Part shown: positions 8,951-17,186 of the stretch, piece after piece
Layout of the letters: each line of letters starts with the position of its first letter
Numbering within the stretch: the first letter of the stretch is position 1
Assembly (NCBI GenBank): GCA_047621345.1
Contig: JBLHLW010000006.1
Location: 25,641-89,640 of the forward strand
Direction of reading: 5' to 3'
DNA length: 64,000 nt
DNA from: Actimicrobium sp047621345
GTDB lineage: Bacteria; Pseudomonadota; Gammaproteobacteria; Burkholderiales; Burkholderiaceae_D
Position numbers and translations under genes: made by a program
Notes under the pieces: model-generated
The model's database searches: none
Seen by the model: the letters and a program-made list of their open reading frames with translations, nothing else
What the model was told of the DNA's origin: nothing

Positions 8951-9453
8951 GGTGGAACTCCCTGTGAAATAAATGAAACGGACAATGGATAAAAATGACG
9001 TGGGCTCAACACTCCTGCGACACCACGACTGTTATCTACAACATTCTGTCGAGTTGGCGACTAATAAAGAGGCCTTAAACACGCCGAACTTTAACGAGCA
9101 GGTTCAATACGTTCTGTACGGCACCGTACATAACGCGAATCTTTAACCCTATAAACGACATGCCGATCGTCTAAGGCAAAGAGACAGGGCGGATTACCCT
9201 ACCGCGTCCGCAACGCCATCGCTGTAAGTCACTGGACACACTAGAAATTTCGGACAGCCGGCCTACTGCCGGTTAACAAATCTGCGGCGATATGTACGCT
9301 GTCGCACAGAAATATTGCCGGCGTCTCAGCACAATTGAAAGCATGCCTTGGCGCTCAGCGATCTGAATTCGCCGCGCCGGGTAGCGGACGGTTCCAGAAC
9401 GGTAACGCGACAGGTTCCAGCCTAATAATCAAAAACGGAGAACTTACCCAATC
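8951..9453. other. Gene-free regulatory gap between BON and Lmo0937-type genes
   Basis: No convincing open frame is present in these 503 bases. The stretch separates two divergent genes and so should hold both promoters. It contains the 26-bp palindrome described separately (9110-9135), a small GC-rich hairpin (CCGGC/GCCGG near 9260) and two direct copies of GGTTCCAG at 9390 and 9413, 23 bases apart, shortly before the plus-strand gene. No clear sigma-70 promoter pair could be picked by eye. Confidence 0.6.
9110..9135. promoter_or_regulatory. 26-bp palindrome, candidate operator
   Basis: The sequence reads CGTT-C-TGTACGG-CA-CCGTACA-T-AACG. Arms TGTACGG (9115-9121) and CCGTACA (9124-9130) are perfect, and outer arms CGTT and AACG match again after one unpaired base on each side. 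No T-run follows, so it is not a standard terminator. It lies 160 bases before the divergent BON gene and 319 bases before the plus-strand gene. The protein that would bind is unknown. Confidence 0.55.
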
Positions 9454-9603
9454 ATGCTGTACACAATTGCTGTTGTCCTTCTCATCCTCTGGCTGCTAGG
9501 TATCGTCACTTCGTACACGATCGGTGGCTTCATCCACATTTTGTTGGTAATCGCGATTGTCGTGATCCTGCTGCGCATTATTTCAGGACGCAAACCGTTA
9601 TAA
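9454..9603 (+). CDS. Lmo0937-type small membrane protein
   Basis: A 49-residue protein made of two hydrophobic helices with a short connector (LYTIAVVLLILWLLGIVTS; IHILLVIAIVVILLRII) and a basic tail (SGRKPL). This is the pattern of the Lmo0937/DUF5670 family of tiny membrane proteins, often found beside stress genes in proteobacteria; function unknown. The ATG at 9454 follows a CGGAG site at 9436-9440. It is the first gene after the regulatory gap and precedes the ferritin-like gene by 127 bases. Confidence 0.8.
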   Translation: MLYTIAVVLLILWLLGIVTSYTIGGFIHILLVIAIVVILLRIISGRKPL

Positions 9604-9730
9604 CGCGATCTGCTTCCCCCGCTTGGCCACGTTTCGTCAGACTACCTGTCTGTACCAAATTGCCTAAAAGCGTCAACGCTTGCAGCGATTCAAGCTGCAA
9701 CTCCTCCCAAAAAAATACAAGGAACGCCAC

Positions 9731-10276
9731 ATGACAAAAAATGCCCGCATTACCCTGACCGATACCGCCACGCTGCGCCTGCGCGCCCGCAAACACATCG
9801 AAGACGGGGCCGTCACGGGCGGTTACAGCGGCGATCGCAAGGCCGTTTTAGACATGCTCAACGGCGCACTGGCCACCGAACTGGTCTGTGTACTGCGCTA
9901 CAAGCGCCACTATTTCATGGCCGAAGGTATCCATGCCACGGCAGTCGCAGCCGAATTCCTTGCGCATGCCGAAGAAGAATCAGGTCATGCCGACCGGATC
10001 GCCAAACGCATCGTGCAACTTGGTGGCGCGCCAGACTTCTCGCCTGATGGCTTGTCGTCCCGCAGTCATGCCGAGTATGTCGAAGGGGTTACGCTGGAAG
10101 ACATGATTCGCGAGAACCTGGTGGCAGAACGCATCGCCATCGACAGCTATCGCGAAATGATCACGTTCATCGGCGATACCGACCCAACCACTCGCCGCAT
10201 GCTCATCGAAATCCTGGAAGTCGAAGAGGAGCACGCCGACGAACTGGCCTCGCTGCACCATGGGATGCCTGACTGA
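9731..10276 (+). CDS. Ferritin-like / bacterioferritin-type di-iron protein
   Basis: A 181-residue four-helix protein with two EXXH-type iron-binding motifs. The first half has ALATELVCVLRYKRHYFMAEG and AEEESGHADRIAKRI; the second half has ENLVAERIAIDSYREMI and LEVEEEHADELASL. The arrangement E...EExxH...E...EExH is that of ferritin/bacterioferritin-like proteins that oxidise and store iron or protect DNA during stress. The ATG at 9731 is preceded by AAGGA; an in-frame start at 9680 would add a basic stretch not seen in the family. It is followed 35 bases later by the flavin-binding stress protein, suggesting a joint transcript. Confidence 0.85.
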   Translation: MTKNARITLTDTATLRLRARKHIEDGAVTGGYSGDRKAVLDMLNGALATELVCVLRYKRHYFMAEGIHATAVAAEFLAHAEEESGHADRIAKRIVQLGGAPDFSPDGLSSRSHAEYVEGVTLEDMIRENLVAERIAIDSYREMITFIGDTDPTTRRMLIEILEVEEEHADELASLHHGMPD

Positions 10277-10311
10277 CCGAATTTTTTTTAACGCACCTTA
10301 TGGAGAATGCA

Positions 10312-10797
10312 ATGAATGACTGGACCCTCTTTTACGAAAAAATCAACGCCATCAAATTTGCCATGCTCGTCACGCACGATGCGGAAGGCTTGATGGAGGC
10401 GCGTCCGTTCACCACCCAAGCGGCCGGTCGCGACGGTGCGGTGTGGTTTTTTACGGCAACCGACTCCGAAGCAGTTGCCGACATTAGTCAAAACCCTACG
10501 GTCCTGCTCTGCTACGCTGATCCTTCCGAGCACCGCTTTATTTCTTCGTCCGGAACCGCATCTCTGTCGCAGGACCGTGCGTTGATGAAGGAGCTCTGGA
10601 AGCCCGAATTCAAGCTGTTTTTCCCGCAGGGTATGGAGGATCCATTGCTAACACTGCTGCGGGTCGATATCCTGAAAGCCGATATCTGGGATTCGGGAAA
10701 ATCGAAGATGGAACAAATGCTGACGATGGCCAAGGTCGCCGTTGGCATCGACATTGACAAGGACGACCTGGGCAAGCATAGCGTGCTGAAAAAATAA
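10312..10797 (+). CDS. Pyridoxamine 5'-phosphate oxidase-like general stress protein (GsP26 type)
   Basis: A 161-residue protein with the split-barrel FMN-binding fold of the general stress protein 26 family. The FAMLVTHDAEGLMEARPFTTQ, AVWFFTATDSEAV and VLLCYADPSEHRFISSSGTASLSQD blocks mark the strands that hold FMN. The start at 10312 is placed 6 bases after a GGAG site; a further ATG at 10300 overlaps that site. Members are induced by stress and bind FMN or FAD, but the substrate is not known. It lies between the ferritin-like and OmpA-like genes. Confidence 0.85.
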   Translation: MNDWTLFYEKINAIKFAMLVTHDAEGLMEARPFTTQAAGRDGAVWFFTATDSEAVADISQNPTVLLCYADPSEHRFISSSGTASLSQDRALMKELWKPEFKLFFPQGMEDPLLTLLRVDILKADIWDSGKSKMEQMLTMAKVAVGIDIDKDDLGKHSVLKK

Positions 10798-10845
10798 GCA
10801 CCCACCAACTGACTGCGCAGCCCCCCCCTATTTAAAGGAATCTTG

Positions 10846-11520
10846 ATGACCACGACAACCCGACCATCCCGCCTTATAACAACCGCCTTCGTCACCTGCG
10901 CGATCGCCCTTGGCGGCTGCGCAGATATGTCCGGTACGCAGCGCGGTACCGCTACTGGTGCAGGAATCGGTGCCGGACTCGGTGCCATCCTCGGTGCCTC
11001 GACTGGCGGCGGCGGAGGTGGCCGCACTGCAGGCGGCGCCGTACTCGGTGCGGCGGCTGGGGCCGCACTCGGCAACGTCTGGTCAACCCGCATGGAAAAC
11101 CAGAAGCGCGCGATGGAACAAGCCACACAGGGAACCGGCGTACAGGTCACCCAGACTGCCGACAACCGGCTCAAACTGGCCATTCCGAGCGACATTTCTT
11201 TCGATACCAACCGCTCGGATATCAAGCCGGATTTCCGTCCGGTACTGGACCGCTTCGCCAACAGCCTTAACAGTAATGCAGCGACGGTCGTCACCATCAT
11301 CGGCCACACCGACAGCACCGGTAGCGCAGCAATCAACAATCCGCTGTCGGTCGACCGCGCCAGCCGGACGCGCGACTATCTGACCAGCCGCGGCGTTGCA
11401 CCCTACCGCTTCACCATCGAAGGTCGCGGCGACAGTGATCCGATCGCCTCCAATAATGACAGCGATGGCCGCGCACGCAATCGGCGCGTTGAAATTTTTG
11501 TGGCTGAGCGACAGCAATAA
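10846..11520 (+). CDS. OmpA-family lipoprotein with glycine-zipper
   Basis: A 224-residue protein. A signal peptide ends in a lipobox (ALGGC). Residues about 30-85 form a glycine-zipper membrane segment with repeated GxxxG spacing (GTATGAGIGAGLGAI; AAAGAALGNVW). Residues about 105-224 are an OmpA C-terminal domain: ISFDTNRSDIKPDF, IIGHTDSTGS and the NxxLSxxRAxxxxxyL-like block, ending RARNRRVEIFV, the peptidoglycan-binding signature. This matches the YiaD-type outer-membrane lipoproteins. The ATG at 10846 follows AAAGGA; an adjacent TTG at 10843 is less likely. Confidence 0.88.
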   Translation: MTTTTRPSRLITTAFVTCAIALGGCADMSGTQRGTATGAGIGAGLGAILGASTGGGGGGRTAGGAVLGAAAGAALGNVWSTRMENQKRAMEQATQGTGVQVTQTADNRLKLAIPSDISFDTNRSDIKPDFRPVLDRFANSLNSNAATVVTIIGHTDSTGSAAINNPLSVDRASRTRDYLTSRGVAPYRFTIEGRGDSDPIASNNDSDGRARNRRVEIFVAERQQ

Positions 11521-11642
11521 CCGTCCGCCTGTTCCAGCGTACGTAGCGGTACGCACATCACCATCATCTCTTTCGTGCATAAGCGGTATGGGCATGACAC
11601 ACTGCGGGCCAGCTTTCCCGCCCGCTCCATTTTTCTAATTGC

Positions 11643-13673
11643 ATGCTGAATTTACTTGAACGTATTACCGCCCATCCTGCTAGCAATGACATGGGCGCGC
11701 TGTCTGAACTGGTCGCCCTGATCCGTCCGCCCAAACCAGATCAGGGCGCAGTGGCGACATCCAGACTGCGCATGCTGATCCAGCTCATCAAAGGAAATCC
11801 GACGCACGCCGCAGCATTGCGGCACTACCTGCTGCACGTGCTATCGCAGCGCCGTCATACGACCCTTTATACCGACACCGGCATTTTGCCAAGCGATGGC
11901 TTTTTTACTGAACTATTCCGGCGCTTGTCATTTCGTATCTTGCCCCCGGCCATCGACAGTTTGTACTTGAGCGACTGCCTCGATCGCATCCTGCGCGTGA
12001 ATACCGACTATCAATGGCTCAGACTGATCGAGCCGGCCGACTGGCTAATGCTGTTCGATGTCATTGCCACGAGCGATGTGGCATCAACCGATACGGCACT
12101 GCGCAGTGCCGTCGTTGACCGCCGTCTGGCTCATGTCGAATTACTCGAAGCCATCCAGACGTTGTCATACCGGATCAGCGCGATGGGACTGGAACCCTCG
12201 CTGGTGCGCATCCATCCCGATCTCGAAAAATTCGAATCGCCTTTTCTGGTCCAGAACGCCGAAGTCCATCGCTATCTGGCCAATGTATTACGCCAATCCG
12301 ATGACGTGATGACACCGACAGACGATGCCGCCCACTTGCTGGTAATGCTGGAGCAATGCGACAACATCATCGGACGCATCCGCAAAAATGCCGTGCATCG
12401 CGGCACTAGTGTTGCGCTGACCTATCTGTTGGTCCGACTGACTCAGAGTATCGACCGATTACGCCGCTTGTTGATGTTAGTCGATCTGACACCCGCCAAG
12501 AGCACGCTGTCATGGACTCCCGAACGCCGCCAACTGGCCCTCGCGCTGGCGCTGGATCTGGCACAGGGACACAACCGAAAATACGCAGTCAGGGAACTGT
12601 TTTCGGCCAACATCAACCTGCTAGCACGCAATGTCACCGAAAACGCCAGCCATACTGGCGAACACTATATTGCCGATGACCGTCAGGCTTACGGCACGAT
12701 GTTCCGTTCCTCGGCAGGTGCCGGCTTCCTCATCGCCTTCATGGCCCTAGTAAAAATTTTGCTGAGTTACCTGCGCAGCGCCCCCTTGGTCGAAGCCTTT
12801 CTATTCAGCCTGAATTATTCACTCGGCTTCATCCTGATCCATCTGTTGCACTTTACCGTCGCCACCAAGCAACCAGCGATGACGGCAGCCCGCATTGCAG
12901 CCGACCTGCATGCAAATGACAATCGCACGATTGGTATCGATAGCTTGGCCGACCTGATTGTCAAGGTGCTGCGCACTCAATTCATTGCCGTGGTCGGCAA
13001 CCTGATGACGGTATTTCCGACTGCTCTGGCAATCTCCACGGTGTGGGTCGCGATCAACGGACATCAACTGGTTTCACCGGACAAAGCACAGCACATGCTG
13101 CATGACATCAATCCATTCACCAGTCTGGCGTTATTTCATGCCGCAATCGCTGGGGTCTGCCTGTTTTTGGCCGGAATGATCTCGGGTTATTTCGACAACC
13201 GCGCGGTCTATACGTCGATGGCACAACGGATTTTGCAATTGCAGAGCTGGCGACGGGTGTTCGGCCCTGCACGTCATGCACGCGTCGCCGCCTACCTCGA
13301 AAAAAATCTGGGCGGACTCATGGGTAATCTTTTTTTTGGCCTGCTGCTCGGCTCAATAGGCACCTTCGGTCAGTTGACCGGTTTACCGGTGGATATACGC
13401 CACATTACTTTTTCAGCGGGCAATCTTGCCATTGCCTGGGTAGGGCTGGATTTTCAGGTCAGCGCGCAAGTCATGCTGACTTCGGTGTTTGGCATACTTT
13501 GTATTGGGACCGCAAATCTGCTGGTAAGCTTTGGGTTGGCGCTATTCGTCGCTTTGCGATCCCGTCAGGTACAGTTCAGTCGGGGCGGCGCACTGGTCAA
13601 GGCGCTGTTATCGCGACTGGTTCAGCGTCCGCTGGATTTCTTTATTCCTCCAAAGAAAAGGACAACCCCTTAA
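11643..13673 (+). CDS. SpecificRecomb family integral membrane protein
   Basis: A 676-residue protein recognised as the 'SpecificRecomb' (Gcr-type) family, often labelled site-specific recombinase. The first about 350 residues are helical and soluble. The second half carries several membrane helices (AGFLIAFMALVKILLSYL; AFLFSLNYSLGFILIHLL; SLALFHAAIAGVCLFLAGMISGYF; NLFFGLLLGSIGTFGQLTG; VMLTSVFGILCIGTANLLVSFGLALFV). There are no tyrosine- or serine-recombinase active-site motifs, so the name is doubtful; a membrane role is more likely. It is upstream of the D-amino-acid dehydrogenase gene by 34 bases. Confidence 0.8.
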   Translation: MLNLLERITAHPASNDMGALSELVALIRPPKPDQGAVATSRLRMLIQLIKGNPTHAAALRHYLLHVLSQRRHTTLYTDTGILPSDGFFTELFRRLSFRILPPAIDSLYLSDCLDRILRVNTDYQWLRLIEPADWLMLFDVIATSDVASTDTALRSAVVDRRLAHVELLEAIQTLSYRISAMGLEPSLVRIHPDLEKFESPFLVQNAEVHRYLANVLRQSDDVMTPTDDAAHLLVMLEQCDNIIGRIRKNAVHRGTSVALTYLLVRLTQSIDRLRRLLMLVDLTPAKSTLSWTPERRQLALALALDLAQGHNRKYAVRELFSANINLLARNVTENASHTGEHYIADDRQAYGTMFRSSAGAGFLIAFMALVKILLSYLRSAPLVEAFLFSLNYSLGFILIHLLHFTVATKQPAMTAARIAADLHANDNRTIGIDSLADLIVKVLRTQFIAVVGNLMTVFPTALAISTVWVAINGHQLVSPDKAQHMLHDINPFTSLALFHAAIAGVCLFLAGMISGYFDNRAVYTSMAQRILQLQSWRRVFGPARHARVAAYLEKNLGGLMGNLFFGLLLGSIGTFGQLTGLPVDIRHITFSAGNLAIAWVGLDFQVSAQVMLTSVFGILCIGTANLLVSFGLALFVALRSRQVQFSRGGALVKALLSRLVQRPLDFFIPPKKRTTP

Positions 13674-13707
13674 TGACCGTGGATAGAAACGAAAAAGGAT
13701 GCTTCAC

Positions 13708-14952
13708 ATGCAAGTAGCGGTGATAGGCGGTGGTGTCGTCGGTGTCAGCACAGCGTATTTTCTCGCTGCTGCCGGCCACGAAGTCGCGCTGATCGAGCGA
13801 CGCAGCAATGTCGCTGAAGAAGCCAGCTTCGGCAACTCCGGACTGGTCGCACCGGCGGCATCGGCGCCATGGGCAACGCCCGGCATGCCAGGGAAAATTT
13901 TTGCACAACTGTTCAGGCAAGAGTCGCCGATGGTACTGCGCCGCCGGCTCGATCCGGCCCTGTGGCGCTGGGCGCGACGCTGGGTTGCCGAATGCGATGC
14001 GGAGCGCTTCCGTATCAACAAGCTGCGCCTCCAGCGCATCGGCTTTTACAGCCGTGAATTGCTCGAGCAATTGCGCCTGCACTACAAGATGGATTACGAG
14101 CAGACAGTGGGGCATTTACAACTGTTCCGTGGTGCCCGCGACGTGCTGCTAGCGCAACCACTGCTGACCTTGCTGGCAGAAATGGAAATTCCCCACCACA
14201 TTCTGGACGGCGAAGCAGCGCGCCTGCTGGAGCCAGCCTTGCACGCCGCAACGCCATTGACTGCGGCACTTCATTTTCCGCAAGACGAAGCCGGTAATTG
14301 CGCCCTTTTTGCCAAGCAACTGAAAACCATCGCCCAGTCAATCGGCGTGACGTTTTTGTTTGGTAAATCCGTCGACCGCGTTGAGCGCATCGACCAACGC
14401 GTCGCCTTGCACATGGAGGGGACGAGTTTTACCGCCGACGCCGTTGTGCTGGCCGCCGGCATTGAAAATCCGACCTTGCTGCATGCCCTTGGCGTACGGT
14501 TGCCCGCCCTGCCAGTGCAAGGCTACAGCGCCACTTGCAGCATCCGTGATTTCGATGAAGCGCCCTTGGCCGCGCTGACCGATGACACCTACAAGACCAC
14601 CATCACACGCTTTGGCAATCGCATACGCGTCGCTGGCGTGCTCGATCCGGGGGCTCGTTCACCGGAAGTCCCGGAAGCTGCACAGCGTACCTTGCGCAAA
14701 GTCGCGACCGACTGGTTCCCGAATGCCAGCAATTACAACAACGCTACGCTCTGGAGCGGCTTGCGCACGATGCTGCCCGATGGTGTACCTGTCATGGGAG
14801 CGACACCTGTTCGCAATGTCTACCTCGCCCTCGATGATGGTTCCAGTGGCTGGACCACCGCACTTGGCACCGGCAAAATCCTGTGTGACCTGGTATCGGG
14901 TCGAACGCCGGATATTGATCTCGATGGCCTGACGCTGTCGCGTTTTGGCTGA
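13708..14952 (+). CDS. dadA: D-amino-acid dehydrogenase small subunit (DadA-like)
   Basis: A 414-residue FAD-dependent oxidoreductase of the DAO fold. The N-terminus has the dinucleotide-binding signature VAVIGGGVVGVSTAYFLA ending at an acidic residue (ALIER). The C-terminus has GLRTMLPDGVPVMGATP and LDDGSSGWTTALGTGKILCDL, typical of DadA. It oxidises D-amino acids to 2-oxo acids at the membrane, feeding electrons to the respiratory chain. Start 13708 rather than 13699 is favoured by the spacing to GGA at 13697-13699. Its stop codon lies 5 bases before the nnr start. Confidence 0.88.
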   Translation: MQVAVIGGGVVGVSTAYFLAAAGHEVALIERRSNVAEEASFGNSGLVAPAASAPWATPGMPGKIFAQLFRQESPMVLRRRLDPALWRWARRWVAECDAERFRINKLRLQRIGFYSRELLEQLRLHYKMDYEQTVGHLQLFRGARDVLLAQPLLTLLAEMEIPHHILDGEAARLLEPALHAATPLTAALHFPQDEAGNCALFAKQLKTIAQSIGVTFLFGKSVDRVERIDQRVALHMEGTSFTADAVVLAAGIENPTLLHALGVRLPALPVQGYSATCSIRDFDEAPLAALTDDTYKTTITRFGNRIRVAGVLDPGARSPEVPEAAQRTLRKVATDWFPNASNYNNATLWSGLRTMLPDGVPVMGATPVRNVYLALDDGSSGWTTALGTGKILCDLVSGRTPDIDLDGLTLSRFG

Positions 14953-14956
14953 CCTC

Positions 14957-16501
14957 ATGCACCCACTCTACAGCGTCAGCGCCATCCGCCAAATCGAACA
15001 AGCTGCGCTGCAGCACGTTCCCGCCGGCACCTTGATGCAGAGGGCCGGACTGGCGACCGCCACTACCGCGCTATCCTTGCTCACCGTGCCACCGGGCGCC
15101 GCCACCATCCTGATCCTTGCAGGCCCGGGCAACAACGGTGGCGATGCGCTCGAGGCGGCGATACGACTGGTGGAGGCAGGCGCGAGCGTCTACGTCCACC
15201 TCTGTGCCGACCCCGAACGACTGCCGACTGATGCACGACAGGCACTGCTGCGGGCACAGCAAACTCCCGTTGTCTTCATTGATACCGTGCCGGCACATCA
15301 CTGGTCACTAGTCATCGACGGCTTGTTCGGTATTGGCTTGACGCGCGCCATCGACGGTGCTGCCGCCGACCTGATCCGCGCAATCAACCGACTCGACCTC
15401 AATGTACTGGCCATCGATGTCCCGAGCGGACTGGATGCCGACAGCGGCGCGCTGATCGGCGGCGTGGCTGTCCGCGCTAATTACACGATTACCTTTATCG
15501 GCGACAAGCCGGGCTTGCACACCCTTGACGGGCGCGAGCAAGCCGGCACGGTCATTGTCGACACCCTAGGTATCGACGCTGCGCTCTACCCGGCTTGTGC
15601 GCTGGAGTTGTCTGGCCCGGCACTATTTGCCACCGCCATCCGGCCGCGCTCACATGCTTCCCACAAAGGCAGCTATGGGGATGTCATGGTGGTCGGTGGC
15701 GCTGATGGCATGACCGGAGCCGCCCTTCTTGCAGCACGCTGCGCCCTGTTTGCCGGCGCCGGCAAGGTCCATGTCGCATTCATCGGTGCGGTACCAGCCT
15801 ACGATGCGCTGCATCCGGAACTGATGTGCCGCAGTGCCAGCGGCGCCGACTTCGGCAAGGCAGTGCTGGTGGCGGGACCAGGACTGGGTAACAGCGCAGC
15901 AGCCGCAGCACTGCTGCACGGTGTCTTGCAAAGCAGTCGCCCGCTCGTGCTGGATGCCGATGCATTGAACCTCATGTCGGCCGATCCGGCGTTGCAGCAG
16001 CGGGTTGCCGTGCATCCGGCGCCGGTACTGCTAACGCCGCATCCGCTAGAAGCAGCGCGTTTGCTCGGTTGTCCGGTTGCACAGGTGCAGAGCAACCGCA
16101 CCGCGGCCGCCACAGCGCTCGCAACACGCTTGCAGAGCATCGTGATACTCAAAGGTTCTGGCAGCATCATCGCCCGGCCGGATGGGCACATGGCTGTCAA
16201 TGCGAGTGGCAACCCGGCGCTAGCTAGTGGCGGCACCGGTGATGTTCTGGCTGGCTTATGCGGCGCTTTGCTGGCACAAGGGTGGCCGGCCTGGGAGGCG
16301 GCCACCGGCGCAACCTGGCTACATGGTCACGCTGCTGATGTGCTGGTGCGGGATGGCCACGGTCCGGTTGGACTGACTGCCAGTGAATTGACGTTGCAGA
16401 TACGGCGTGAAATCAATCGTCTCAAACCGACTCTTCAAAACAATACGGCAACGGTCATCAAGCCAGCGCTTGCACAACCATCTGACCGGCTGCGATCGTA
16501 A
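14957..16501 (+). CDS. nnr: Bifunctional NAD(P)H-hydrate epimerase / dehydratase
   Basis: A 514-residue fusion. Residues about 1-205 form the YjeF_N epimerase domain (ILAGPGNNGGDALEAA; FGIGLTRAI; VPSGLDADSG). Residues about 225-505 form the carbohydrate-kinase-like dehydratase domain (HKGSYGDVMVVGGADGMTGAALLAARCAL; TPHPLEAARLL; ASGGTGDVLAGLCGALLAQG). Together they repair damaged NADHX and NADPHX, using ADP or ATP for the dehydration. The ATG at 14957 is used; a TTG at 14945 would overlap the dadA stop. The 3' end overlaps the convergent ABC ATPase gene by 44 bases. Confidence 0.93.
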   Translation: MHPLYSVSAIRQIEQAALQHVPAGTLMQRAGLATATTALSLLTVPPGAATILILAGPGNNGGDALEAAIRLVEAGASVYVHLCADPERLPTDARQALLRAQQTPVVFIDTVPAHHWSLVIDGLFGIGLTRAIDGAAADLIRAINRLDLNVLAIDVPSGLDADSGALIGGVAVRANYTITFIGDKPGLHTLDGREQAGTVIVDTLGIDAALYPACALELSGPALFATAIRPRSHASHKGSYGDVMVVGGADGMTGAALLAARCALFAGAGKVHVAFIGAVPAYDALHPELMCRSASGADFGKAVLVAGPGLGNSAAAAALLHGVLQSSRPLVLDADALNLMSADPALQQRVAVHPAPVLLTPHPLEAARLLGCPVAQVQSNRTAAATALATRLQSIVILKGSGSIIARPDGHMAVNASGNPALASGGTGDVLAGLCGALLAQGWPAWEAATGATWLHGHAADVLVRDGHGPVGLTASELTLQIRREINRLKPTLQNNTATVIKPALAQPSDRLRS

Positions 16502-17186
16502 TCGTACTGCCGCAGCGTGCTGCGATCTGACGGTCATGCGTTACCAGCACCAATGTTGATTTGCGCTCGCGGTTGAGTTCGAACATCAGGTCGATAACAG
16601 CGTCGCCGGTGGCGGCGTCCAAGCTGCCGGTCGGCTCGTCGGCAAATAGTAGCGGCGGCTCGGTCACGAATGCCCGCGCCAGTGCGACGCGTTGCTGCTC
16701 GCCACCAGACATAAATTTGGGATAGTGGCGCAGTCGGCTGTCCAGACCAACACGGCCCAGCATCGCGGCAGCCTTGTCTCTGGCGTTATCGTCACCACGT
16801 AACTCGAGTGGCAACATCACGTTTTCGAGTGCTGTCAGATGCCCAAGCAGCTGGAAAGACTGGAACACGAAGCCCAGTTTAGCCATGCGGACGCCGGCTC
16901 GGCCATCTTCATCGAGGGCAAACAGGTCTACTCCATCAAGAAAAATGGTGCCGCTAGTCGGTGTATCAAGCCCAGCCATCAGGCCGAGCAGCGTTGACTT
17001 TCCTGAGCCGGAAGCACCGACAATAGCGAGCGTTGCACCAGCTGGCACGGTAAAATCGATGCCATCGAGTATGGTCAACTCACCGGTCGCATCGGCGACC
17101 CGCTTGGTCAACCGCTTGGCTTCGATAGCAAGTGGTACAGCAGAGGCAACATTCTGGTCAACATTCATATTGGAAAATTCAGGCAT
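16458..17186 (-). CDS. ybbA: ABC transporter ATP-binding protein, YbbA/LolD type
   Basis: A 242-residue ATPase with Walker A GASGSGKST, the Q-loop FVFQSFQLLGHLT, signature MSGGEQQRVALARA and Walker B LLFADEPTGSLD. The sequence best fits the MacB/LolD/YbbA group that works with large-domain permeases. In E. coli ybbA lies divergently from tesA, as here, but the usual permease partner ybbP is absent from this window. The start at 17186 overlaps the divergent tesA start in a shared CATG; an internal ATG at 17168 is an alternative. The first about 20 residues are outside the conserved domain. Confidence 0.9.
   Translation of the reverse strand: MPEFSNMNVDQNVASAVPLAIEAKRLTKRVADATGELTILDGIDFTVPAGATLAIVGASGSGKSTLLGLMAGLDTPTSGTIFLDGVDLFALDEDGRAGVRMAKLGFVFQSFQLLGHLTALENVMLPLELRGDDNARDKAAAMLGRVGLDSRLRHYPKFMSGGEQQRVALARAFVTEPPLLFADEPTGSLDAATGDAVIDLMFELNRERKSTLVLVTHDRQIAARCGSTITIAAGQMVVQALA

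Noticed and set aside
11643..13673. Mobile element marker from the 'recombinase' name
   Set aside because: No integrase motifs, attachment repeats or tRNA target nearby; treated as a membrane protein.
16774..17184. Long upstream extension of the tesA frame
   Set aside because: The added residues are antisense to the conserved ABC ATPase gene and have no signal peptide or domain of their own.
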